Shown here: piece after piece, positions 21,161 through 28,729 of the stretch
Numbering within the stretch: the stretch's first letter is position 1
Layout: every line of letters begins with the position of its first letter
Program-made: the position numbers and the translations under genes
Notes under the pieces: generated by a model
Databases searched by the model: none
Seen by the model: only the letters and a program-made list of their open reading frames with translations
Told to the model about the DNA's origin: nothing
From: a virus
Virus record (IMG/VR): IMGVR_UViG_3300031857_000737
Span: 1-33,749 of that record
Reading direction: 5' to 3' (one strand)
Length of the DNA stretch: 33,749 nt

Positions 21161-21252
21161 CCCGCATCCATTACTGGTGCCCGGTGTACCGGGCGTATGT
21201 CTATGCCTTGGTGCCGACCGAGGTTGCTTTCAAACTGATGGGGTGGGTATGA
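21157..21252 (+). CDS. 31-residue hypothetical protein
   Basis: MTRIHYWCPVYRAYVYALVP then TEVAFKLMGWV. It starts in ATGA overlap with the previous stop and ends in ATGA overlap with the next start, so it fills the gap exactly and is likely translated. It is aromatic-rich with no clear membrane helix. Confidence 0.52.
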   Translation: MTRIHYWCPVYRAYVYALVPTEVAFKLMGWV

Positions 21253-21635
21253 CCACCCTGCGAACCGCCGCCCAGCAGGCGCTGGAGGCGTTGGAAGAAA
21301 GCCTGTACGCAACCACAGACAAATCGCAATTCCTTGCATTTGAAGCCATCACCGCCCTCCGCGCCGCGCTGGCAGAGCCGGTGCAGGAGCCGGTGCAGGA
21401 GCCTGACCTTTCCCGCTGCCCCCAATGCGGAGGCCCTGCCGACAACGGCCACGACCGAAGCATTCCACCATCACCGTACTTCTGTACCAAGTGCATGGCA
21501 GAGCCAGTTCCCGTGGCGTGGATGCACGTACCGTACCCCGGAAACGCAATTAGCCCGATGCTCAGCCTGAGCAAGCACCGAGAGCCAAGCATATACGCAG
21601 CGTCGGTGCCGTTGTATATCAAGGAGCAGCTATGA
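21249..21635 (+). CDS. Accessory protein with zinc-ribbon and EPVAW module
   Basis: 128 residues. A helix AAQQALEALEESLYATTDKS leads to AITALRAALAEPVQEPVQEP, where EPVQ is repeated. A zinc-ribbon-like part CPQCGG...FCTKC follows, and then EPVPVAWMHVPYPGN ending in VPLYIKEQL. The AAQQALEALEE...LRAALA-EPV-x-x-EPVAWxH layout is one I associate with accessory genes of Burkholderiales phages. Start 21249 is coupled by ATGA. GC-rich and modular; function unknown. Confidence 0.72.
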   Translation: MTTLRTAAQQALEALEESLYATTDKSQFLAFEAITALRAALAEPVQEPVQEPDLSRCPQCGGPADNGHDRSIPPSPYFCTKCMAEPVPVAWMHVPYPGNAISPMLSLSKHREPSIYAASVPLYIKEQL

Positions 21636-22081
21636 AGGACTTAGCCGACGACCTTGCACTAAACGTGCGTAACGCCATTGCGTACATCAAGGAACTAGAG
21701 GCAGAGCTTGCAAGATGCAAACAAGTGTGCGCTGCTACCGCCGAGGCATGGCGCGAGGAGGCCGCGCTGGCAGAGCCGGATGTTCCCGCAACCAACTTCG
21801 GGAACATGGAGCCGGTGGCGTGGCTGTGGCAGCACAGAGAGACAGGCCGCACCCGTGTGCTTATGCCCGATGAGCGCACCGCGACTGATGTTGCAGCCGC
21901 ATGGGATGTGGTCGGCCCGTTGTATCTTGCCCCGCCCCAGCGCAAGCCCATGAATGAATTTGATGCTTTGCGCCTTGTTACGGAATCAATAGGTCGCCTG
22001 CAATCCGCAGGCCCGGTGGAAGGGTTGATAGGAATAATTCGCGCCATCGAGCGGGCGCATGGGATTGGAAAACATCGATGA
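21632..22081 (+). CDS. Accessory protein with shared modules
   Basis: 149 residues. N-terminal helix AYIKELEAELARCKQVCAAT is paralogous to the 20879 gene. The middle EPVAWLWQHRETGRTRVLMP and VVGPLYLAPPQRKP parallels the EPVAW...PLY module of the 21249 gene. The C-terminal helical part includes EFDALRLVTESIGRLQSAGP. It thus joins pieces of its two neighbours, a sign of module shuffling. ATGA couplings on both sides. Function unknown. Confidence 0.72.
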   Translation: MKDLADDLALNVRNAIAYIKELEAELARCKQVCAATAEAWREEAALAEPDVPATNFGNMEPVAWLWQHRETGRTRVLMPDERTATDVAAAWDVVGPLYLAPPQRKPMNEFDALRLVTESIGRLQSAGPVEGLIGIIRAIERAHGIGKHR

Positions 22082-22395
22082 CCTGCCGCTACCCATATTG
22101 CGATGCTGGAGAAATGGGAGCATTCTGCAAAGATGAATGCCAATCATGTCCACACGGTGTAGACGATGGCAATTGCAAAGAATGCTATGAACAAAACACT
22201 CGCGAAGTATGCAAACATTTCAATCCAGTAGACCAGCCTTGCGACAAATGCAAAGTCGAAAACGCCGCATCCAAAGAACGTCAATTCATCATCAATTTTC
22301 TGGAGAGTATGCATGAGCGCTGTCTTGGAACACACAACTACTACCTCCACGCAGCCCATTGCATCCGCAACCTGCCTTCCACTAAATCTACGTAG
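22078..22395 (+). CDS. Cysteine-rich hypothetical protein
   Basis: 105 residues with twelve cysteines. In order: MTCRYPYCDAGEMGAFCKDE, CQSCPHG, CKECYEQ, VCKHFN, CDKCK and a single later Cys, giving several C-x2-C or C-x4-C pairs for two or more zinc sites. The end is helical (ERQFIINFLESMHERCLG). The last 83 bases overlap the integrase start in another frame. No family recognised. Confidence 0.65.
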   Translation: MTCRYPYCDAGEMGAFCKDECQSCPHGVDDGNCKECYEQNTREVCKHFNPVDQPCDKCKVENAASKERQFIINFLESMHERCLGTHNYYLHAAHCIRNLPSTKST

Positions 22396-23503
22396 ACGCG
22401 CTGCCGATCTCTATTACAACCCAACACAGGGTGTCATCGACGCTGGTGTTGTGAAGAGGAAGTCATTTCCTCTGAGCAAGATTGAAGAAGCATGCAGATA
22501 TGCTGTCGAATGCAATGAGCGCATCGAAGAGTGGCGTAAAGAAACATCACACATTGCAGGCTTACAGAAGGATGGCAAAGTGAAAGACGTTGTCTTTGCC
22601 TATCTGCATAGCATCGACTTCACCCGTCTTGCTGACATTACGAAGACGCAATATAAGTCATCGATTGAAGCGTGGCGTAATGTTCGTGTCGCTGGCATGG
22701 CTCTGCAACATCACAAGCTTTCCAATTTGGAAACGCCGATGATTCAGCGCATGTATGACGAACAAGTGAGGCAGACATCCCCACACATCGCCAACTACAA
22801 CATGACGGTCTATCGCATCGTCCTCAACTACGCAATTAGATGTGGCTATACACGCCACAACCCGTTTGAGAAGGTGAGGAAGAAGGCGACAAAACATCGC
22901 AAGGTGATGTGGGAGCGTGACAACGTTCGTGCCTTCCTAAACGTAGCCTTCAGCCGCTGGCAATGGCGCAACATTGGCATTGTCTTTTACATGATTTACG
23001 AATGGGGACAACGTGTCAGCGACATCCTCAATCTCAAATGGGACAATATTAACTTCGACACCAACACTGTCACCATCACGCAGAGTAAGCGTGGCGCAAC
23101 AGTGAAGTTGCCCATCTCTGAAGGGCTTGCTACAATGCTGAAGCAGCAACAGAAAGACTTCTTCTTGTCTTCCTATGTTGCCCCGCAGATGGTACGTAGG
23201 CAGGGCAAGTGGACACCGTACAGCATTGCCACGTTGAACAATCATGTCATTGACATCATGGCTGAAGCAAGGCTCGACAAGGAATTACAGCTTCGTGATC
23301 TTCGTCGCACTGCCATCACCGAAACCATTGAAAATGGTGGCGACTTGTTGACAGTGATGCAGATGAGTGGACACCAGCATGCTGCGTCAGTGACACCGTA
23401 TTTCGTTCACACCCGGCGAGGCGCTGCCAAGGCTCAAGAGATAAGGCAGTTTCCTCAACATCTCATGCAGCAACCTACGCTGCTACAAAGGAGTGCAAGA
23501 TGA
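22313..23503 (+). CDS. int: Tyrosine recombinase / phage integrase
   Basis: 396 residues. The N-terminal part (about 90-180) resembles a core-binding SAM-like domain. The catalytic domain has WGQR (Arg234), TITQSKRGATVKLP (Lys259), LRDLRRTA (Arg331, with Arg328 where the family often has His), MSGHQ (His354) and TPYF (Tyr363, nine after the His). The enzyme would integrate the phage genome at an attachment site, or resolve multimers. AGAG precedes ATG 22313. No attP core is evident by eye nearby, and no repressor was recognised in the window, so lysogeny is possible but not shown. Confidence 0.9.
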   Translation: MSAVLEHTTTTSTQPIASATCLPLNLRRRAADLYYNPTQGVIDAGVVKRKSFPLSKIEEACRYAVECNERIEEWRKETSHIAGLQKDGKVKDVVFAYLHSIDFTRLADITKTQYKSSIEAWRNVRVAGMALQHHKLSNLETPMIQRMYDEQVRQTSPHIANYNMTVYRIVLNYAIRCGYTRHNPFEKVRKKATKHRKVMWERDNVRAFLNVAFSRWQWRNIGIVFYMIYEWGQRVSDILNLKWDNINFDTNTVTITQSKRGATVKLPISEGLATMLKQQQKDFFLSSYVAPQMVRRQGKWTPYSIATLNNHVIDIMAEARLDKELQLRDLRRTAITETIENGGDLLTVMQMSGHQHAASVTPYFVHTRRGAAKAQEIRQFPQHLMQQPTLLQRSAR

Positions 23504-23640
23504 TTGAAGAAGCATTGGAAATATTGTTATGGGCTAGTCTTGAACGACCAACCCCATTGACAGAAGATGAACTAAGTAATGCTCTCATGGGACTTATTGT
23601 CCTTGTGAAGCTCGACAAAGAACGAAAGGTGATGCTATGA
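23500..23640 (+). CDS. Small helical protein
   Basis: 46 residues: MIEEALEILLWASLERPTPL then TEDELSNALMGLIVLVKLDK. It starts in ATGA overlap with the integrase stop and ends in ATGA overlap with the next gene. An AAGGAG site precedes the ATG. Purely helical with acidic and hydrophobic faces; function unknown. Confidence 0.6.
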   Translation: MIEEALEILLWASLERPTPLTEDELSNALMGLIVLVKLDKERKVML

Positions 23641-23819
23641 CACCGAAGTTTAATACTGTCCTTGAATATGCCATCGAAACTGGCATCAAGATTGGATATG
23701 CACGTGCCCATAAGCACACGGATAAGCCTGATGAATATGTCATCTATCGCTACATCGAAGATGCTATCTGGAATGAAATACATGAATGGTTTGACTTCGA
23801 TGAGAAGGGAATAGAATGA
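23637..23819 (+). CDS. Small acidic hypothetical protein
   Basis: 60 residues: MTPKFNTVLEYAIETGIKIG, ARAHKHTDKPDEYV and a helix IEDAIWNEIHEWFDFDEKG. It resembles other short phage proteins with a final helix rich in Trp and Asp. ATGA overlaps on both sides, and GAAAGG lies upstream. No family recognised. Confidence 0.65.
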   Translation: MTPKFNTVLEYAIETGIKIGYARAHKHTDKPDEYVIYRYIEDAIWNEIHEWFDFDEKGIE

Positions 23820-23959
23820 GCGAGATAGAACGCATGTGGGCGGCATTAAACCAAAAGTTTAATACCAATCGTCAATGGCATCTGCTTGACCCTATGGAGC
23901 AGATGTCAGTAGTGCAGGCAGTGAATGCCATTCTTTCAATTATTCATCGACGACAATGA
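23816..23959 (+). CDS. Small hypothetical protein
   Basis: 47 residues: MSEIERMWAALNQKFNTNRQ, WHLLDPMEQMSVVQAVN, ILSIIHRRQ. It is coupled by ATGA to the upstream and to the following gene. A GAGAAGGGA ribosome site precedes it. Predicted helical; no function known. Confidence 0.6.
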   Translation: MSEIERMWAALNQKFNTNRQWHLLDPMEQMSVVQAVNAILSIIHRRQ

Positions 23960-24228
23960 ACGATCTACGAAACGCTGTAATAAGTGCTCTAGACTTTCTA
24001 GAGTTTGGTGGAAGACGACATGATCGTGTTCTACACATCGATGCGCTGAGAGAGGCTTTGAGATATGACACCACTTCACCAACTGGTCCGGTCGATTGCA
24101 GACAATGTCAACATCTGGATCGAAAGAAAAACTGCGCGAGTGACCGACCTTGCTCCAATGGAGACGCATTCGTTGCCACACCGCCCCTACAGCTATACGC
24201 TACGGGTGAAGGTGAAGCGCTGTCGTGA
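23956..24228 (+). CDS. Hypothetical protein with zinc-like cysteine part
   Basis: 90 residues. The N-terminal helices (NDLRNAVISALDFLEFGG...LREALRYDT) are followed by CRQCQHLDRKKNC...CSNGDAF and a short end. The order C-x2-C-x-H...C...C-x-NG is a compact zinc-binding unit seen in small accessory phage proteins. ATG 23956 overlaps the previous stop. The next gene probably begins within its last 23 bases. Confidence 0.68.
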   Translation: MNDLRNAVISALDFLEFGGRRHDRVLHIDALREALRYDTTSPTGPVDCRQCQHLDRKKNCASDRPCSNGDAFVATPPLQLYATGEGEALS

Positions 24229-24364
24229 TATCTATTGGTATGGACGATACATTGGTGATACCTTTGCTGTTGTCTATCAAGATGCAGATCGATGGTGGGT
24301 GAGAGAGCCTGATGAATTTGGCTTTCTAAATTTCATCCTAAAAGATGACGCTGAAATAATTTGA
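24206..24364 (+). CDS. Small hypothetical protein (start uncertain)
   Basis: 52 residues from GTG 24206: VKVKRCRDIYWYGRYIGDTF, AVVYQDADRWWVREPDEFG, FLNFILKDDAEII. The sequence is of an SH3-like type with WYxxxIGD-x-F-V-Y...WVREPDEF and probably real. A frame open from 24065 would overlap the previous gene by 164 bases; GTG 24206 or 24212 is near a GGGTGAAG site and gives the conserved-looking start. It ends just before the primase-helicase. Confidence 0.6.
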   Translation: MKVKRCRDIYWYGRYIGDTFAVVYQDADRWWVREPDEFGFLNFILKDDAEII

Positions 24365-24365
24365 C

Positions 24366-25985
24366 ATGGCATTTTTACGCACACATCTGTCATGTGATGA
24401 ATGCGGGAGCAGCGATGCACGTAGCGTCAACGTGGACGGCAGCAGCTATTGCTTCTCCTGCAACCACTTCACTCCACCGGATGACGATGTTGTCATCGAA
24501 TATTCCAAACCTGTAACGAAGAAAGTGAACATGAATTTCAAGAGTTATTTCGACGACTACTACTCTCCCTCCATCACTACTCGTAGGTTGACGAAGTCCA
24601 CAGCCGAGCGTTATGGGGTGACGTCAGACGGCAACAACTATTATTTCCCCTACTACGACACCAACGGCACTCTCGTTGCTGCGAAGGTGAGGAGCAAGCA
24701 AGAGAAGAAGTTTTCCACTGAAGGTGAGTGGACGAAGGCATCTCTGTTTGGACAACAACTGTTCAGCAGCGGTGGCAAGTATGTCACCATCACAGAGGGT
24801 GAATTCGACACGCTGGCAGTGTTTCAGGCGACGGGTAGCAAATGGCCCTGCGTCAGCATCAGAAACGGTGCTACAGGCGCTCTAAAAGACTGCCGCGCTG
24901 CCTATGAATGGCTCAACAGCTTTGAGAACATCGTTGTCTGCTTTGACAACGACGAGCCGGGTAAGAAGGCAGCGAAGGAAGTGGCTGAGTTGTTTGGCAG
25001 CAAGGCGAAGGTGTACAAGCATGACGTCGATATGAAGGACGCATGCGACTACGTTGCTGCAAATAAAGAAGCCATCTTCGTTCAGCGTTGGTGGAGTGCT
25101 GAGTCTTACATTCCAGATGGCATTGTTGCTGGTAATAATTTGTGGGACTTGGTGTCAACGCCACCAGCGCCAGCACAATGCATGTATCCGTGGGATGGGT
25201 TGAATGGATTGACATATGGCATCCGTCACGGAGAGCTTGTCACCATCACTGCCGGTAGCGGCTTGGGCAAGTCGCAATTGCTTCGTGAAATTGTTTGGCA
25301 TCTGCTTCAGAACACCGAAGACAACATCGGGCTGATGTTCCTTGAGGAAGGCATTCGCAAGACAGGCTTGTCTGTGATGTCGCTTGCTGCCAACAAGCCT
25401 CTGCACTTGCCCGACACGGTGGCAAGCGAAGAAGAACGTAAGGACGCTTTTGATCGTACACTTGGCACAGGCAGGCTGTTCTTGTTCGATCACTTCGGCA
25501 GCACCAGCACAGATAATATTGTCAACCGTGTTCGCTACATGGCGAAGGCTCTCAATTGCAAATACATTGTTGTCGATCACATCTCTATCATTGTGTCCGC
25601 GCAAGACAATGGTGATGAGCGCAAAGCCATTGATGAGATAATGACAAAACTTCGCATGCTTGTGCAAGAAACTAACGTTGCGTTGTTTGTTGTGTCACAT
25701 CTGAAGCGTCCGAATGGAGTTGGACACGAAGAAGGCGCTGCAACATCTCTTGCACAGCTTCGCGGCAGCGGCTCCATTGCACAACTCAGTGACATAGTGT
25801 TGGGTGCAGAGCGTAATGGACAAGACGACGATGTGACAAAGCGTAACACTACATATCTTCGCGTTTTAAAGAACAGATTCAGCGGACTCACCGGACCTGC
25901 ATGTTCGTTGCTGTACACTAAGGAGACAGGACGCATGCTAGAGTACACTCCACCACCTGACGATGAGGAAGACGATGTTCTCTGA
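24366..25985 (+). CDS. T7 gp4-like primase-helicase
   Basis: 539 residues. A zinc-binding primase head (C10, C13, C29, C32) precedes a TOPRIM domain with TEGEFDTLAVF (143-153) and VVCFDNDEPGKKAA (190-203). A hexameric RecA-like helicase follows, with AGSGLGKS at 296-303 (Walker A), VVDHISIIVS (Walker B region), LRGSGSIAQLSD and an Arg/Asn C-terminal motif. It would unwind the fork and lay RNA primers for lagging-strand synthesis. It stands beside the DNA polymerase, SSB and exonuclease genes. ATG 24366 follows the previous stop by one base and has no strong ribosome site, suggesting coupling. The end overlaps a 24-bp direct repeat. Confidence 0.92.
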   Translation: MAFLRTHLSCDECGSSDARSVNVDGSSYCFSCNHFTPPDDDVVIEYSKPVTKKVNMNFKSYFDDYYSPSITTRRLTKSTAERYGVTSDGNNYYFPYYDTNGTLVAAKVRSKQEKKFSTEGEWTKASLFGQQLFSSGGKYVTITEGEFDTLAVFQATGSKWPCVSIRNGATGALKDCRAAYEWLNSFENIVVCFDNDEPGKKAAKEVAELFGSKAKVYKHDVDMKDACDYVAANKEAIFVQRWWSAESYIPDGIVAGNNLWDLVSTPPAPAQCMYPWDGLNGLTYGIRHGELVTITAGSGLGKSQLLREIVWHLLQNTEDNIGLMFLEEGIRKTGLSVMSLAANKPLHLPDTVASEEERKDAFDRTLGTGRLFLFDHFGSTSTDNIVNRVRYMAKALNCKYIVVDHISIIVSAQDNGDERKAIDEIMTKLRMLVQETNVALFVVSHLKRPNGVGHEEGAATSLAQLRGSGSIAQLSDIVLGAERNGQDDDVTKRNTTYLRVLKNRFSGLTGPACSLLYTKETGRMLEYTPPPDDEEDDVL

Positions 25986-26044
25986 CATTTTCTATAGAAC
26001 AACAACTTTTCTTTCAGAATGACGATGTTCTCTGACATTTTCTA
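25971..26044 (+). repeat. 24-bp perfect direct repeat
   Basis: GACGATGTTCTCTGACATTT followed by TCTA occurs at 25971-25994 and at 26021-26044, 50 bases apart. The first copy contains the last codons and stop of the primase-helicase. The second forms codons 2-9 of a membrane microprotein in another frame. A recent segment duplication or slippage event is the simplest reading. Confidence 0.88.
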
Positions 26045-26093
26045 CATGTGGCTACTCATTGTCATGCTCATCCTGAAGCAGTTTGGGGTGTAG
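26019..26093 (+). CDS. 24-residue membrane microprotein
   Basis: MTMFSDIFYMWLLIVMLILK then QFGV: one hydrophobic helix with a few polar residues. It begins inside the second copy of the 24-bp repeat. TCTTTCAG upstream is not a ribosome site, so expression is uncertain. It and the next frame fill the gap between primase and polymerase. Confidence 0.4.
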   Translation: MTMFSDIFYMWLLIVMLILKQFGV

Positions 26094-26094
26094 C

Positions 26095-26160
26095 ATGGAG
26101 TTGCTTGCCAATATCATCCACTTCCTTCTAACACTTCTTGAACTCTTCAGGATATTTTGA
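26095..26160 (+). CDS. 21-residue hydrophobic microprotein
   Basis: MELLANIIHFLLTLLELFRI then F: an amphipathic or membrane helix with Glu near each end. It starts one base after the previous stop and ends in TGATG overlap with the polymerase ATG, which could couple translation. Its main role may be to pass ribosomes to the polymerase start. Confidence 0.4.
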   Translation: MELLANIIHFLLTLLELFRIF

Positions 26161-28265
26161 TGGACTACATCTATGATCTGGAAACATACGGTAACACATT
26201 TACATTCTGCGCTGTCTCGGCAGATAAGTCGGAGTCTGTGCAATTTGAATGCTCTCCTCGAAAGAATCAAATCGGAGATATATTTGCGTTCCTTGATCGG
26301 CTTCACGAACATGGAAATCGCATGGTCGGCTTCAATAATATTGGCTTTGATTATCCTATCCTCCATGACCTTCTAAGTGTTCGTGATAAAGCCACTACTG
26401 TTGGTGGCAAAGCCGTAGCTGTACGTGCCTACAAGAAGGCGATGAGCCTCATCAAGAGCGAAGAGAAGTTTGAACACATCATTCGCACCGCTGATGAATA
26501 CGTGCCGCAGATTGATCTGTACAAGATACATCACTTCGACAATAAGGCTAGAGCAACTTCTCTGAAGATGCTTCAGTTTAATATGAAGAGTGACACCATC
26601 GAGGACTTGCCCTTCGATGTTGGCAGTGACTTGACATCAGATCAGATCGACACGCTGCTCAAATATAATATGCACGATGTTGTTCGCACTCTCGACTTCT
26701 ACAACGAAAGCTTGAGCGCGATTAAGTTTCGTGAAGAGTTGACACAGAAGTATGGGCGTAACTTCCTCAATCACAACGACACCAAGATTGGGAAAGACTA
26801 CTTCATCATGCGTCTTGAAGAGGCACTGCCGGGTAGCTGCTACAAGTATGACGGTAAGAAGCGTTCCATCAATCAGACGAAGCGCAAGCACATCAACATC
26901 AAAGACTGCCTCTTCGACTATTATTACTTCCAGCGTCCAGAGTTTAAGGCTGTATTCAATTGGTTTGCGAAGCAGAAGATAACGGAAACCAAAGGCGTCT
27001 TCTCTGAGATTGATGAAGCTGCGTTGGGTGATGTAGCCCAATATGCAGCGCTGTACACAAAGCGTAAGAAGTTTGCGCGTGTGCCTTCGTTTGAAGACAT
27101 TGACGAGTTCAAGAAAGAACATCCTCTCGGTTGGGTTGAGAAGGTGGAGTTGAAGGCTAAGAAGAAAGGCGAAACTCAATACAGCCATTGGATGTGCTGG
27201 AAAGAAGCTGACAACCTGAACGTAGTTGTTGACGGCTTCCGCTTTGACTTTGGCACTGGTGGCATTCATGGCAGCGTAGAGAACACCATCGTTGAGTCTG
27301 ACGATGAATATGTCATCATCGATGCTGACGTTGCTTCGATGTATCCCAACGTAGCCATTGCCAATCGTGTCTATCCAGAACATCTCTCGGACAAGTTCTG
27401 CGACATCTACGAAGACGTCTACGAACAACGCAAGAGCTACCCCAAAGGCACCGCTGAGAACGCGATGCTGAAGCTGGCATTGAATGGTGTGTACGGAGAC
27501 AGCAACAACCAGTACAGCCCCTTCTACGACCCTCAGTACACAATGTCGATCACCATCAATGGTCAACTGAGCCTATGCAATCTGGCAGAGCAACTGCTGC
27601 AGATTCGTGGGTTGCGTCTGATACAGGTGAACACTGACGGCATCACGGTGTTGTGCCCGCGTAAGTATCGACGCTGGTATGACACCAAGTGCAAGATATG
27701 GCAAGAGAACGTAGGACTGCAGCTTGAGTTTGTTGAGTATTCGAAGATGCTGCTGCGTGACGTCAACAACTACATTGCTGTCTACACTGATGGCAAGGTG
27801 AAGCGTAAGGGTGCCTATCAGTACAAGGGATTGGGATGGCATCAGGATCAGGGTGGACTCATCATCCCCAAAGCTGCTGAAGCTCACATGCTTGACGGTG
27901 TAGACATAGAAAGCTACATTCGTCAGCATACTGACAACATCTATGACTACGTGATGCGTACTAAGGTGCCGCGTAGCAGCAAGCTGGTGTTGGTTGGTGA
28001 AGACGGTGTAGAAGTGCAGCAGCAGAACATCTGTCGCTATTACGCCAGCACCAGCGGTGGCAAGCTTGTGAAGATAATGCCGCCGATAACACCAGATGGT
28101 GAGCCTCGACGCATTGGTGTAGACACTGAGTACACGGTGAAGACCTGCAACAACATTGCCGACTTCAACAAGGACGACATTGACTACAGCTACTACGTAG
28201 CCGCTGCCAAGAAGTTGCTGATTAACAACACCGATGTTGACCAAGAAGTTGCTACCTACCTATAA
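26160..28265 (+). CDS. Family B DNA polymerase with 3'-5' exonuclease
   Basis: 701 residues. The exonuclease motifs are DLETYG (6-11), GFNNIGFDYPI (57-67) and a YNMHD at 169-173 (Exo III). A GTGGIHG at 365-371 marks the B-family link, followed by polymerase motifs A DADVASMYPN (388-397), B KLALNGVYG (438-446) and C VNTDGI (490-495). The catalytic Asp of motif C is D493; the usual first Asp of DTDS is Asn here. It copies the phage genome together with the upstream primase-helicase and downstream SSB. ATG 26160 is chosen over a TTG three bases earlier. No terminal-protein gene was seen, so protein priming is not implied. Confidence 0.9.
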   Translation: MDYIYDLETYGNTFTFCAVSADKSESVQFECSPRKNQIGDIFAFLDRLHEHGNRMVGFNNIGFDYPILHDLLSVRDKATTVGGKAVAVRAYKKAMSLIKSEEKFEHIIRTADEYVPQIDLYKIHHFDNKARATSLKMLQFNMKSDTIEDLPFDVGSDLTSDQIDTLLKYNMHDVVRTLDFYNESLSAIKFREELTQKYGRNFLNHNDTKIGKDYFIMRLEEALPGSCYKYDGKKRSINQTKRKHINIKDCLFDYYYFQRPEFKAVFNWFAKQKITETKGVFSEIDEAALGDVAQYAALYTKRKKFARVPSFEDIDEFKKEHPLGWVEKVELKAKKKGETQYSHWMCWKEADNLNVVVDGFRFDFGTGGIHGSVENTIVESDDEYVIIDADVASMYPNVAIANRVYPEHLSDKFCDIYEDVYEQRKSYPKGTAENAMLKLALNGVYGDSNNQYSPFYDPQYTMSITINGQLSLCNLAEQLLQIRGLRLIQVNTDGITVLCPRKYRRWYDTKCKIWQENVGLQLEFVEYSKMLLRDVNNYIAVYTDGKVKRKGAYQYKGLGWHQDQGGLIIPKAAEAHMLDGVDIESYIRQHTDNIYDYVMRTKVPRSSKLVLVGEDGVEVQQQNICRYYASTSGGKLVKIMPPITPDGEPRRIGVDTEYTVKTCNNIADFNKDDIDYSYYVAAAKKLLINNTDVDQEVATYL

Positions 28266-28282
28266 TGTGTAGCTAACACGAA

Positions 28283-28307
28283 GCCACACCGTGTTCAATT
28301 GTGTGGC
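28283..28307 (+). other. Hairpin between polymerase and SSB genes
   Basis: GCCACAC (28283-28289) and GTGTGGC (28301-28307) form a 7-bp stem with an 11-base loop. No U-run follows. It may be a processing or stability element that lets the SSB message accumulate over the upstream polymerase message. Confidence 0.5.
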
Positions 28308-28324
28308 ACATCAAAGGAAATGAA

Positions 28325-28729
28325 ATGGCTGAAATGCAAAGCGTGAAGATTAAGGCTGATGTCATGTGGGCACAGCTTGACAAAGCTAATGAGATGAGCG
28401 GCAAGTTTCAAATCAACTTGTGCAATCTCTCTGAAGCTGCTGTCGTTGCTCTGGAAGAGATGGGCATCACCGTTGCTGAGAAGGAAGGACAAGGCAGGTG
28501 TATTACTTGCAAGTCCAGCATGCCCATCAAGGCATTCGACGCTGACGGTGTCGAGCTATCTGGTGTCAAGATTGGCAACGGCAGCAAAGCCAAAGCCATC
28601 ATCACCGCTTACGAGTGGAAGTATAAGAACAAGAAGGGTGTGTCGCCTTCGTTGAAGAAGCTTGTCATCACCGATCTCGTTGAGTATGGTGGCGGCAGTG
28701 CAGACCTAGACGACGAAGAAGTGTTGTAA
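28325..28729 (+). CDS. Single-stranded DNA-binding protein (gp2.5-like)
   Basis: 134 residues: MAEMQSVKIKADVMWAQLDK at the start, an OB-fold-like run of strands (FQINLCNLSEAAVVALEE, YEWKYKNKKGVSPSLKKL) and an acidic C-terminal tail ending DLDDEEVL. The tail of acidic residues is a hallmark of SSB proteins that bind polymerase and helicase partners. Position between polymerase and exonuclease, as in T7-type replication modules, supports the call. AAAGGAA precedes ATG 28325. Family placement is by fold pattern and context. Confidence 0.78.
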   Translation: MAEMQSVKIKADVMWAQLDKANEMSGKFQINLCNLSEAAVVALEEMGITVAEKEGQGRCITCKSSMPIKAFDADGVELSGVKIGNGSKAKAIITAYEWKYKNKKGVSPSLKKLVITDLVEYGGGSADLDDEEVL

